A stretch of 64,000 bases of DNA from Aulosira sp. FACHB-615 (GCF_014698045.1 NZ_JACJSE010000008.1:1-64000), one strand, 5' to 3'; shown: positions 26,101-33,835, numbered from the stretch's first letter. Numbers and translations are program-made. Notes: generated from the sequence alone by a model not told the origin.

Positions 26101-27572
26101 ACATTTGTATCAGTTTCGTTGGTAGCTACTTCAGAGAGTGCTGTAATTGTTTGCGATCTTTGTTTATTAACAAAAGTTGCCAAGTCTTCTGGTGCTTTAG
26201 CGGCAATTGTCGCTGAAGCTGAGGCTGTTGTATTTTGACGCTGTTGCGGTTGTTTAGTTAAAAAACCAGTTAATTCTTCCGGTGTTTTGGCTGCATCCGC
26301 ATTACTAGCAACTTCAACTTTAGTATTTTGTGGTTGTGGTGGTTGTTTTAATTTTGTGGAGTCATTCTCACTATTAGCAACTTTGACCGGTGCTGTAGTT
26401 CTTCGACGTTGAACTGATGTTTTTGGTTTGGTTTTGTTATCAAAAGTTGTCGTCGCAACTTGAGTCGGTGTTTTGACTTTGCGTTGAACAGAAGTTTGTG
26501 CTGGTTTTTTGGTGGTTGATGCTGAGTTGTCAGATGTTGTCGTAGCAACTTGAGTTGGTGCTTTGACTTTCTGTTGTACAGAAGCTTGTGCTGGTTTTTT
26601 TGTAGTTGCTGCTGAGTTGTCAGATGTTGTCGTAGCAACTTGAGTTGGTGCTTTGACTTTCTGTTGTACAGAAGCTTGTGCTGGTTTTTTTGTAGTTGCT
26701 GCTGAGTTGTCAGATGTTGTCGTAGCAACTTGAGTTGGTGCTTTGACTTTCTGTTGTACAGAAGCTTGTGCTGGTTTTTTTGTAGTTGCTGCTGAGTTGT
26801 CAGATGTTGTCGTAGCGACTTGAGTCGGTGCTTTGACTTTACGTTGTACAGAAGCTTGTGCTGGTTTTTCTGTAGTTGCTGCTGAGTTCTCAGGTGTTGT
26901 TGTAGCGAATTGAGTCGGTGCTTTGACTTTCTGTTGTACCGAAGCTTGTACTGGTTGTTCTGTAGTTGCTGCTGAGTTCTCAGGTGTTGTTGTAGCGAAT
27001 TGAGTGGGTGCTTTGACTTGCTGTTGCGGTGAAGGCTGTGCTGGTTGTTCCGTAGACAAAGCCACCAAGTTACTCGGTTTTTTTGGAGTTTCGCTGGTAG
27101 TAGTAACTTTAGAAGGTGCTTTGACTGGTTTGCATTTAACTAATTGCTTAGTTAATAAATCTGGAGACTCTTCTGATATTGCTGAACTTGCACTAATTGA
27201 AACTGTTGGTGCAGAATTTGTTGCTGTTGTGCATTTATCAAGTTCTTGGGTTGATGTGTTCGATACTTCGGGAATTCCGCTTGTAAACGAAATATCAGAA
27301 AGTATTGTACCTTTCGTACTGCGTTGAACTGGTACTTCACCAGAATTACTTTCAGCAGATGATTCTTGTTCCTCTACGCCATTGGTAGAAAATTCTGCTT
27401 CTGGTGTAGTTTCTGGTGGAAGTGGAGTCGCTACTGTATGTCGCGCAGTTTTATAAGCTGGGTTTGCACTATTTTTATCTGGCGCTGTAATAGGAGCATC
27501 TTGCGCGGGTAGAGTAGTAACTTCTGCTGGTGGTAAAGGTGGTGAAGCTTGGTAGATCATACTTGTATACAC
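23160..27572 (-). CDS. Outer-membrane usher-like protein with repeat-rich N-terminal extension
   Basis: This 1470-residue protein has three parts. Residues 1-615 are Thr/Pro/Lys/Gln-rich and disordered-looking, with six 30-residue repeats (186-365, consensus VKAPTQVATTTSDNSAATTK) and five further 'DLxxFLTKQP' units (about 430-575). Residues about 637-1275 resemble a fimbrial usher: an N-terminal domain (VIRQGNTLLLPLDDFAKLAG), a beta-barrel (YFYYKRNGRFLYQVGRQQIG) and a plug-like segment (FVQLRVSGVVVAQQQVGFDG). Residues about 1280-1460 are two CarboxypepD_reg-like domains. The start is GTG 27572 and no signal peptide is evident. A PapD-like chaperone and two pilin-like genes lie upstream. It probably exports pilus subunits; this is inferred. 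Confidence 0.8.
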   Translation of the reverse strand: MYTSMIYQASPPLPPAEVTTLPAQDAPITAPDKNSANPAYKTARHTVATPLPPETTPEAEFSTNGVEEQESSAESNSGEVPVQRSTKGTILSDISFTSGIPEVSNTSTQELDKCTTATNSAPTVSISASSAISEESPDLLTKQLVKCKPVKAPSKVTTTSETPKKPSNLVALSTEQPAQPSPQQQVKAPTQFATTTPENSAATTEQPVQASVQQKVKAPTQFATTTPENSAATTEKPAQASVQRKVKAPTQVATTTSDNSAATTKKPAQASVQQKVKAPTQVATTTSDNSAATTKKPAQASVQQKVKAPTQVATTTSDNSAATTKKPAQASVQQKVKAPTQVATTTSDNSASTTKKPAQTSVQRKVKTPTQVATTTFDNKTKPKTSVQRRRTTAPVKVANSENDSTKLKQPPQPQNTKVEVASNADAAKTPEELTGFLTKQPQQRQNTTASASATIAAKAPEDLATFVNKQRSQTITALSEVATNETDTNVDNFGTFLAKQTPQSQFPDVTTTESTAATSETSINSHDLAAFLTKQPSNSSLQYKVANVPSEVPTNSQTSKKSEDLSAFLTKQPAHPQVPQKTATNTTPAPSSATESTPQPNTKPAEVQPPKQGVDVSKNILNIDDNSRITFTQTASSNLENLLLGVIINRKEVGSLDVIRQGNTLLLPLDDFAKLAGFTVETKDNNTYLNTPLGTINLAESDIQNFKGINYISDAFVREKLSTNIEFNSLDLALIIDLPWRGDGTAYTNQAVNLQPDVFAPLNGFSNLRQELNIVNNAGDVNLRSSTLLGGRLAGGLWRVRVNNNFENSPDVSEYFYYKRNGRFLYQVGRQQIGINPLVNSLNLTGAQFGYTNIPTNRFNQTNNANELLPRRSRPLQTFQGVVPAASFVQLRVSGVVVAQQQVGFDGRYEFVDVNLPVGQNNQIEILVFDRNNLNVPSEIRSVRINASDLLLPAGGNVQLAGVGLTGNLVQNSLFDNNNGTDAGQFAGFYQIRQGISNNLTFEGSVQAIPDTIQSQAGLVWRVANPVVLSASVGNSFGKLAYNTDLDIQLGQLDITANSQSYPNGYRNGKNSGEFFNHSAEVSYRFNNKFQLGFLARSRKSGTDTNEYISPTFFLQPFTRLSLSGRPDITGQYLFNAYYQVNHAARLSFNTYGDRYASDLSYNFNRNYQVSLGTDFGGNYATRYTATLNYSPASIRQLSWRMGLAYREGNFGPIVGASMQVLPGLFARVEYQGIPFAGRRNAFGGFNDDRLTVSLVSDLSFAGGRAVPSSFSSLGKDRGAIAGRIAVSGENQGYDLQGASVRVINNHNKPVGGAKTDSSGNFFVGGLPEGVYRVEVDPEQLPVELTVQKTSRVAEVGMAGVTNVDFTARLEYGLAGRITDVAGQPMSDVRVELVNLDGTEVLAAMTDEFGLYRVDGVPVGKYTLRIPPQEAIANSETFPKRDVTIHNEFVYDQNLQLPISTAAKETKEK
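26478..27017 (-). repeat. Six 90-bp tandem repeats in the usher gene
   Basis: Six consecutive 30-codon units encode VKAPTQ(F/V)ATTT(P/S)(E/D)NSA-type repeats; a seventh, degenerate unit follows down to about 26400. Units 3-5 are nearly identical at DNA level, indicating recent duplication. The repeat keeps frame, so it could vary in number without breaking the gene. Confidence 0.9.
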
Positions 27573-27746
27573 ATGCTGGTATGACAGCCTAAAAAAGTTA
27601 TAGGCTGGAAGTTGATTGCAGAGACAGACAAGGTAACTAATTTAAAAAACTAGAGAATTTTGGTTAGATAACTGGCAAAATCTAGATAATGTGAGGAGAG
27701 ATTAGAAGATTACCAGAAGTGAGAAAATCAATTCTTAAACAGTATA

Positions 27747-28637
27747 TTATTTACTTCTGGCTGTAACTGTAAAAGGAATACCCTTATCAATTGCACTGCC
27801 ATTTAAATCACCATTCACATCTAAAACATATTGCCCAGGAGGCAGTTTTTTGGTGATATTTAGTATTAATTGACGGCGCGTACCTGGCAAAACAGGTGTT
27901 GAAGGTAGCATTCCAGCATCCAATACACCATCTGGCTTCTTATTTTTTTCTGCTTGCAAGTTAGCTATTTGCTTAGTACCACTTGCACCAGGATATTTAT
28001 TAGCAGACCAAACAGCATATTGACCATTCATTCGCACATAAGCATTACCTTGGCTAGAAATGTCAAATGCAGCTTTTAAATTATTAGATTTACTATCAAC
28101 CGAAATTGAATTCAGAACACCTACTTTTTTGATACTGCCAACATAACCATAGACAGCAACACCAAAACGTCCTAAAACTTTAACGCCAGAACTGGGTTTT
28201 TTCTCCTGGTTAGACTTGACTTCTTCGACAAAGATTAAAGCACGGTGTTCTCCAGCTTGAGGTTTAACACGAGGACGAACTGAAAAACGCACGGTTTGGG
28301 TTTTGCCAGGAGGAAGAGTAAAGCTGACAGGGTTGACAGTAATCCAGTTATCTAGAGATTGCTCGGTTGATTTTACAGGCTGAATTTCATTTTCTTCGTT
28401 AAGCATCCAACCTTGGATATAAATCCTAAATGTTGCAGGTTGATTATCAATATTCACGACACGAAAAACCTGAGTTTTAGGTTTTTTATCATCAAGTTTT
28501 AATTCAAACCTGGGCGGGCTAACTCCAATTGCTATTGCCAGGACATGGTTGCAATTAAAAGCAAATGTGCTTAGAGTTAATAGCGCGGTAGCCCCAATTT
28601 TATAAAGTCTATTCACTAATTCTTGCTGCTGATTCAT
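27747..28637 (-). CDS. PapD-like periplasmic pilus chaperone
   Basis: The 296-residue protein has an N-terminal signal-like helix (LYKIGATALLTLSTFAFNC) and then an Ig-like pilus-chaperone domain: VSPPRFELKLDDKKPKTQVF, FTLPPGKTQTVRFSVRPRVK, GEHRALIFVEEV. A second Ig-like domain follows, ending in GKLPPGQ-type text (LPPGQYVLDVNGDLNGSAID). Such chaperones hold pilins by donor-strand complementation and deliver them to an usher. It lies between the pilin-like genes and the usher on one strand (19 bases from the upstream gene), fitting one operon. Confidence 0.85.
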   Translation of the reverse strand: MNQQQELVNRLYKIGATALLTLSTFAFNCNHVLAIAIGVSPPRFELKLDDKKPKTQVFRVVNIDNQPATFRIYIQGWMLNEENEIQPVKSTEQSLDNWITVNPVSFTLPPGKTQTVRFSVRPRVKPQAGEHRALIFVEEVKSNQEKKPSSGVKVLGRFGVAVYGYVGSIKKVGVLNSISVDSKSNNLKAAFDISSQGNAYVRMNGQYAVWSANKYPGASGTKQIANLQAEKNKKPDGVLDAGMLPSTPVLPGTRRQLILNITKKLPPGQYVLDVNGDLNGSAIDKGIPFTVTARSK

Positions 28638-28656
28638 TGGTTAATTGCGTTAATAT

Positions 28657-29166
28657 TTAAATCCCAGTAAATGTCATCTTTAATATTCCTGAATAGGAGC
28701 CAGAAGTCTTAATATCGGAAAAATCTAATTTAAAAGTGGCTCCTCCTTCTAGAATCCTCTTCGCAGAATTAGGATCTAAAGTTGGGTTAATGGGAATAAT
28801 AGAAACTTTGATTTCTTCACTAATACCTTCTTTACTTAGACTATTCTCACTTCCATTAGCTGAAGTCAAATCATAACTAACAGATATTTGATTTTCATCT
28901 TGACTTGCTGTAAGTTCTAATTGCCAGAGTTTTTGGATTGTACGATCCACTGTTGTAGTCAGTGTAGGTGTTGGTAACGATGGGTTGATTAAGTTGGTTT
29001 CTATTTTGCCATTGCCTACTTGATTAGACCCTTCAGTGAAAACTTCATTGACTTTGATTGGATCTAGAGTAATTTTACTACCGGGCAAACTAAATTGCCC
29101 CCAAGTTTTGGGCTGATACAAGAGAAATACAGACAAAAATGTGCTAATAAATAGTAGGCGTTTCAT
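28657..29166 (-). CDS. Exported pilin-like subunit
   Basis: The 169 residues begin with a signal peptide (MKRLLFISTFLSVFLLYQPK) and continue as a beta-rich domain (LWQLELTASQDENQISVSYD; ATFKLDFSDIKTSGSYSGIL), ending FTGI. The ending resembles that of the next upstream gene (ITATGI), which suggests related subunits. It may be a minor subunit or adaptor of the pilus-like system. Assignment rests on operon position and fold appearance; no strong family match. Confidence 0.6.
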   Translation of the reverse strand: MKRLLFISTFLSVFLLYQPKTWGQFSLPGSKITLDPIKVNEVFTEGSNQVGNGKIETNLINPSLPTPTLTTTVDRTIQKLWQLELTASQDENQISVSYDLTSANGSENSLSKEGISEEIKVSIIPINPTLDPNSAKRILEGGATFKLDFSDIKTSGSYSGILKMTFTGI

Positions 29167-29317
29167 CAGATGCTTACCTGACTAAATCAAAGAATGACCT
29201 TGAGATATTAAGTTCTGGGAAGAGCATTTAACCTAATGTCATAATTTTGCTCTGAGCCAGAACTTGCCATTTTTACCTATTGGTTTAGATGCAACTCAAG
29301 GCCAAAATTTACTATGT

Positions 29318-29914
29318 CTAAATACCTGTAGCTGTGATTCTCAAAGCTTCTCCTGCTGGTGGAGAGTATGTACCAGATGCTAAGGCGTTTGCGAAGTTAA
29401 ATCCAAACTGTACATTTCCCAGAATGGGATCTTCGCTTGTATCAAGACCCGGAGCAGCAGCTGATTGAGCTGAGGTAGGTGAGATTACAGAAATGGTTAT
29501 CTGATTGCTAGATGAGGTATCACCATTCAGATAAAGTATTCCAGAACCGTTATATGCAACGCTATGTTCAATCTGATTATTTGTACCAGTACTTGTACCC
29601 CAAATTTTATAAACTAAAACGTCCCCTGTTTGTATCGTTCCTGAAGTAGCAGTTAAGGTACCAGGATCAGGAAGAGGTGTATCAACGCTACCATCAGAGG
29701 TAAAGTTTCCAACGGTGTTTTGAGGAACTCCAAAAAACTCTGAGCTATTTGGTTTAAAAGTCAGGCTTTGGTAAGTTTGGATGTAAATAATCTCTGGTAC
29801 TTCGACTTGGATTGGTACATCAACAAATGCTGCTTTAACAGGTGCAGATAGTAAAGTATTTGCCAGAGAGGCTGCACCGAGAGTAACTGCTGCTAATAAG
29901 AAGTTCTTTTTCAT
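29318..29914 (-). CDS. Exported pilin-like major subunit candidate
   Basis: A clean signal peptide (MKKNFLLAAVTLGAASLANT, cleavage near APVKA) leads a 170-residue beta-rich domain (VDVPIQVEVPEIIYIQTYQS; ALASGTYSPPAGEALRITAT). It is the first gene of the putative chaperone-usher operon, the usual position of a major pilin. The C-terminal G-containing strand 'LRITATGI' could be the donor strand partner region. No named family is recognised, so the pilin call is inference. Confidence 0.6.
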   Translation of the reverse strand: MKKNFLLAAVTLGAASLANTLLSAPVKAAFVDVPIQVEVPEIIYIQTYQSLTFKPNSSEFFGVPQNTVGNFTSDGSVDTPLPDPGTLTATSGTIQTGDVLVYKIWGTSTGTNNQIEHSVAYNGSGILYLNGDTSSSNQITISVISPTSAQSAAAPGLDTSEDPILGNVQFGFNFANALASGTYSPPAGEALRITATGI

Positions 29915-30388
29915 GGGGGCTAAATAATTACTCTTTAGAAAAAGATGACAAAATCAATGTAGCCGTTGTAGCAAAAATAGCACCTCAGAGAATTTACCAA
30001 AGTCTACGCATTTTACATATATTTCCCTTGTTGATAATTCTCTATAAAGTTACTGTAAAAGCATATTTTTTTATGCCTAATTACTTCTTAAGTATTTTGA
30101 TATAAGCTGAGTTAATATTTTTCTGTCTACAGTGAAAATACTATTCTTGCGCTAGGTAAAATATGATTTTATCAAGCAGTTTATAAGTTAAATTTAGGAT
30201 GCGGTTGTAAAGTTTTTACTAAATTAACTGCTACGTTGATAAATTTAGAATCAAGATATTTGGTTTTGGTTTAACTAGGACTTAAGCAGTAAGACGAAAA
30301 ATTAAGGATTTGGGATAGTTTCAAGGGGTATGGGAGTGTAAGACCTTGTAATCTAATATATTCTTAGCTATTAGTGACTGTTATCAAT
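29915..30388. other. Divergent spacer between the pilin-like gene and a histidine kinase
   Basis: About 475 bases, AT-rich. It should hold the promoter of the pilin-like operon and part of that of the kinase. A relic of a dispersed repeat lies at 30278-30309. Confidence 0.5.
30278..30309. repeat. Relic of a GGACTTA(C)GCA element
   Basis: This stretch reads GGACTTAAGCAGTAAGACG followed by AAAAATTAAGGA. A close relative lies at 42099-42131, and the first ten bases match the ends of the element at 58399-58501. Confidence 0.45.
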
Positions 30389-30408
30389 AAATCTACTTAA
30401 GTAGATTT
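30389..30408. promoter_or_regulatory. Perfect 20-bp palindrome upstream of the kinase start
   Basis: AAATCTACTTAAGTAGATTT is perfectly self-complementary and ends 11 bases before ATG 30420. It could be an operator for a dimeric regulator, or an RNA hairpin that covers the ribosome binding region. Confidence 0.45.
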
Positions 30409-30419
30409 GGGTTGCAAGT

Positions 30420-31832
30420 ATGTTTCAAGCTACTCGTCGTCGGTTGGCTATTTGGTACACTGCGGTAACTGCTGTGTTGTTATTGCTGTTTGCTAGTGGT
30501 GTGTACTTATATGTTCGGAGTACGTTGGTGGAGCGAATTGACGATACTTTAAATCATGTGGTGGAAATTGTCGAGCGATCGCTTGTCATTGAGCCAGTAA
30601 ATCACGAAACTGATAAACTCCGTATTAATGTAGAAGCCAGTTTTCGCAACAATGCCAATAATGTCGATGATGACCACATTGACTTGGAATGGTTTAGTCC
30701 TACCGGGAAATTACTTTGGTCAACTTTCTCAGAACCTTTAAATATTCCGATTCACGGTAATCATACTGGTGAAACAGTCCGTATCCCCAAATCAGACCAG
30801 TGGGGAGACTCGGAACTATCTTTGCGTCAAGTCACCCAGCGCGTAGAATTTGGCAGACAAGTATTAGGATATCTGCGTGTTAGTCATCCGTGGTTTGAAG
30901 TTACTAAACCCAGCCGTCAGCTAATTTTAGATTTAGCATTGGGAATTTGGTTAATGTTACTGTCTGTCGCCGCAAGTGGCTGGTTTCTGTCGGGGAAAGC
31001 AATGGAACCTGTGGGTGATTCTTATCAAAGACTCAAGCAATTCACGGCTGATGCTTCCCATGAATTGAGAAGTCCCATTACTTTGATTCAAACTAATGTA
31101 CAAGTCGCCTTAAGTGAATTGGAGTTAGTTGAAACAGAGGTGAGTAGTTCTACTAACTATCGTCAACAATTAAAGGTAGTGGAACGACTGACCCAACGCT
31201 TAGGTAAGTTGGTAAATGATTTATTATTTTTAGCAAGACAAGATAGCGGCATCAGTAAGGATACATTTTCACCTTGTCCTTTGGATGCTTTACTGATGGA
31301 AGTGATTGAAGAACAACAACTTCTCGCTAGTGAAAAAGACATTGCTTTAAATTTACACTTAGTTGATCCGCCACTGGCGGAAACGAGTCCCGAATTACTA
31401 GAAAATTGGTTCACTCTCTTAGGTGATTGGGATCAACTAGTCAGACTATTGACAAATTTAATTAGTAATGCTTTGCGCTATACCCCGGCGGGTGGTAAGG
31501 TAAATGTCGAGTTAACACGCCAAGAAGGAATCAGTCGGGTATCGAGGATGCGTGTCAGCACGGCTCAGTTACAAATTAAAGTGGGTGATACTGGCGTTGG
31601 TATTCCTACAGAAGCATTACCCAGGTTGTTTGACCGTTTTTATCGGGTAGATCCAGCGCGTACTCATAAAAAAAGTGAAAGCACAGCTACAGATAGTGCT
31701 ACAGGTTCAGGATTAGGACTAGCGATCGCTCAAGCTATTGTCGAACATCACCAAGGTCAAATTCAAGTTGAAAGTAGCCTTGGTAAAGGTACAACTTTTA
31801 TTGTCACTCTACCCGTAACTCTAGAGTCTTAA
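30420..31832 (+). CDS. Membrane sensor histidine kinase
   Basis: The 470-residue protein has a first membrane helix (about 11-32), an extracytoplasmic sensor region (about 33-165), a second helix (about 168-190), a dimerisation/phosphoacceptor domain (FTADASHELRSPITLIQTNV, H214) and a HATPase_c domain (LISNALRYTPAGGKVNVELT; VGDTGVGIPTEALPRLFDRF; GSGLGLAIAQAIVEHH). HAMP is minimal or absent. No response regulator gene is adjacent, so it is an orphan kinase. The signal is unknown. It is divergent from the pilus-like operon and could control it; this is speculation. Confidence 0.9.
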   Translation: MFQATRRRLAIWYTAVTAVLLLLFASGVYLYVRSTLVERIDDTLNHVVEIVERSLVIEPVNHETDKLRINVEASFRNNANNVDDDHIDLEWFSPTGKLLWSTFSEPLNIPIHGNHTGETVRIPKSDQWGDSELSLRQVTQRVEFGRQVLGYLRVSHPWFEVTKPSRQLILDLALGIWLMLLSVAASGWFLSGKAMEPVGDSYQRLKQFTADASHELRSPITLIQTNVQVALSELELVETEVSSSTNYRQQLKVVERLTQRLGKLVNDLLFLARQDSGISKDTFSPCPLDALLMEVIEEQQLLASEKDIALNLHLVDPPLAETSPELLENWFTLLGDWDQLVRLLTNLISNALRYTPAGGKVNVELTRQEGISRVSRMRVSTAQLQIKVGDTGVGIPTEALPRLFDRFYRVDPARTHKKSESTATDSATGSGLGLAIAQAIVEHHQGQIQVESSLGKGTTFIVTLPVTLES

Positions 31833-32028
31833 ATTTTTGTTTATTGTTTTGTTTCCTGTGACAGATGAATAGATTTGGCATTATTTACTAACTTAAATAG
31901 TAAAGCTTGCATTTTTAAATCATAACTTTGAGCGAACACAGTTTACTGTTTACTCTGATGAGTATTCCATAAACTGCTGATTTGTTTTGCCCAAATGCAG
32001 CTAAAAATAGGTTATTGGAGCAGATGAG

Positions 32029-32508
32029 ATGCCAACTCCCATTGCAGACAAAAATTTACCTTTTTTAGAAAAGGTAAAACAAAATAGTGGTTTAGCTGAC
32101 CTTTACGATGCTAGAGATATTACAGAAGTAGTATTTCGCGTGATGCGTGACTTGATGACTACAGAAGCGGCTGACAGAGTTGAAGGTGAACTACACAAAC
32201 CAGTCGAAGAAACTGAAGACAAATCTCTGCAAATGGAAATTGCCGAACTGTGGCATGATACTAATCCGATTGTGAGCTTTTTGAGTCGGGTACGTCCACC
32301 CTGGCAAGGCCCTGGCATTTTTAAAATTGATAGCGATCGCTTTTTATTCCGTGTCGCCAATGAAGGCACTATGCCACCAAATGTAGACCGTGAACAAGTT
32401 GTCAAAGCCATTTTTTCTGCGACAAAAGATGAACTTTCCCAAGAAAGAATTCAAGAAATTGCTAGTTGGCTTCCAGGTAGAGTTCGTCAAATTTGGGAAG
32501 AAGCTTAG
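32029..32508 (+). CDS. DUF2267 protein
   Basis: The 159 residues carry a DUF2267-type domain: FLEKVKQNSGLADLYDARDI, TEVVFRVMRDLMTTEAADRV, ending REQVVKAIFSATKDELSQER and IASWLPGRVRQIWEEA. It is soluble and helical, with no catalytic motif. The family is widespread in cyanobacteria and of unknown function. It is followed by a short heptamer array (32577-32599) before the next gene. Confidence 0.8.
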   Translation: MPTPIADKNLPFLEKVKQNSGLADLYDARDITEVVFRVMRDLMTTEAADRVEGELHKPVEETEDKSLQMEIAELWHDTNPIVSFLSRVRPPWQGPGIFKIDSDRFLFRVANEGTMPPNVDREQVVKAIFSATKDELSQERIQEIASWLPGRVRQIWEEA

Positions 32509-32652
32509 ATTTTCCAATCTGCTTGACTGAAAGATGTGAACTATGAATTTTTATTAGTTATTTGTTCTTGATAAACACAAATGACTAATGACAAATGAAG
32601 GACTTTTCAGAAAATTATTAATCCCCGATTTACTCAGGAGTAAAAGCTAAAT

Positions 32653-33507
32653 ATGAACTCTCAAAAATTACAGAAATTTACTGGCATATTCAGTGCTGTT
32701 TGCGGTGGTTTATTAATTAGTTTACCTGCAATTTCGCAAACAGCAGTAGCCCAACAATCACCTACTGTCACACCACAACAATCTACTTCTAAGGTGAACC
32801 CTTGCCCTCGTATTTTTTATGAAGAGCCACACAATAGCCGAGTTGTAGTACCGCAAGGATGTCCACCGAATGCCCTCACTCAAAGATTAGCTAATCAAGG
32901 ACTGTTACCTGAAAATAGCAGCACAACCACCACCTCTACATATCAAACAGGATTAGGTGTGGGTGGTGAAACACCACAAGCTGGTGCGAGTAAAATCAAT
33001 CCTTGTCCTCGGATTTACTATGAAGAACCTTTCAACAGCAGAAATGTTGTACCTCAAGGTTGTCCACCTAATGCTTTCTCTCAAGGACAAGGAAACATTT
33101 CTAGCCAAGGTGTACCAGTAAGTCCCCAGGTGTCTACCGGTGAAACTAGTACCACTCAAACCCCTTTGCCATCTCAACAACAAACACCTAGTGCAACGAT
33201 CGCCCTGGCCAATGGTAAAGTTGATGTGAGATTGATTAACGATACTGGCGCTAAAGTTACTTACCAAGTTATTGGCGATACAGAAGCGCGATCGCTCGAA
33301 GGTAAGTCAAATGTAATGTTACAAGGTATCAGCGCCCCAGTTACAGTCACATTCCAACGCGAAGACGGTGGACTACTGTTAGTCACACCCCAAGCTTCTA
33401 CTACACAACCAGGAATGTTAGAAGTAACTTTGAAAGAAGCTACTGACTTAAGCCAAGACACTAAGGCTATGCGAATTCAACAAAACGGTTCAGTATTCTT
33501 GAATTAG
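32653..33507 (+). CDS. Secreted protein with duplicated CPR...GCPPNA motif
   Basis: A signal peptide (IFSAVCGGLLISLPAISQTA, cleavage near VAQ) leads a 284-residue protein with two copies of the unit NPCPRIxYEEPxNSRxVVP followed by QGCPPNA (residues about 51-79 and 115-144), each with two cysteines that could form a disulfide. A low-complexity linker separates them from a C-terminal beta-rich domain (KVDVRLINDTGAKVTYQVIG). I do not recognise a named family. The motif looks like a cyanobacterial envelope signature. Confidence 0.75.
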   Translation: MNSQKLQKFTGIFSAVCGGLLISLPAISQTAVAQQSPTVTPQQSTSKVNPCPRIFYEEPHNSRVVVPQGCPPNALTQRLANQGLLPENSSTTTTSTYQTGLGVGGETPQAGASKINPCPRIYYEEPFNSRNVVPQGCPPNAFSQGQGNISSQGVPVSPQVSTGETSTTQTPLPSQQQTPSATIALANGKVDVRLINDTGAKVTYQVIGDTEARSLEGKSNVMLQGISAPVTVTFQREDGGLLLVTPQASTTQPGMLEVTLKEATDLSQDTKAMRIQQNGSVFLN

Positions 33508-33548
33508 TTTTTGATTGGGAGTAGGAGAAGAAATCTTGTTGATGCTAT

Positions 33549-33576
33549 GTAGAGACGTTGTATACAACGTCTCTAC
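33549..33576. repeat. Perfect 28-bp dispersed palindrome
   Basis: Half-site GTAGAGACGTTGTA followed by its exact reverse complement. Related copies lie at 11222-11247 and 16849-16876. This copy is only 13 bases from the MITE at 33590. Confidence 0.8.
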
Positions 33577-33589
33577 AAAATTTATAGAC

Positions 33590-33770
33590 CAATACGGTTC
33601 AGTTAAGGTTATAAGAGTAGATTTCTCAATTTTCTGCGCTACCTATCAGATAATGAGCAAGATTTGGGGGAGAATCCCCCAATCCCCCTCCAAAATCATT
33701 TTTTCGTTTTTTGTTGATTTATCATTTGCTGGTTCTGTTATGACTTGGCTTTCTTAACTGAACCGTATTG
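33590..33770. mobile_element. 181-bp MITE with 18-bp terminal repeats and 10-bp target duplication
   Basis: Perfect 18-bp terminal inverted repeats (CAATACGGTTCAGTTAAG at 33590-33607; reverse complement at 33753-33770) bound the element. The 10 bases ATTTATAGAC occur immediately outside each end (33580-33589 and 33771-33780). The interior has an extra palindrome (TTGGGGGA...TCCCCCAA, 33664-33682) and no transposase. It is a non-autonomous derivative of an IS; the 10-bp duplication would fit an IS4-type transposase, which is inference. Confidence 0.85.
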
Positions 33771-33835
33771 ATTTATAGACTGCAATTTCTCGGAGAATCG
33801 GTATGAATGAAAATGTAGAAGTTGAAGAATTTTCA

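Noticed and set aside
26348..26728. Minus-strand ORF rich in Gln/Leu/His inside the usher gene
   Set aside because: It is an alternate frame of the 90-bp tandem repeats; its own repeat pattern follows from them.
26400..27017. CRISPR array
   Set aside because: Direct repeats here are coding tandem repeats without unique spacers, and no cas gene is in the window.
33515..33757. Plus-strand ORF of 80 residues after the Cys-motif protein
   Set aside because: It crosses the 28-bp palindrome and the MITE, so it is a product of inserted repeats, not a gene.
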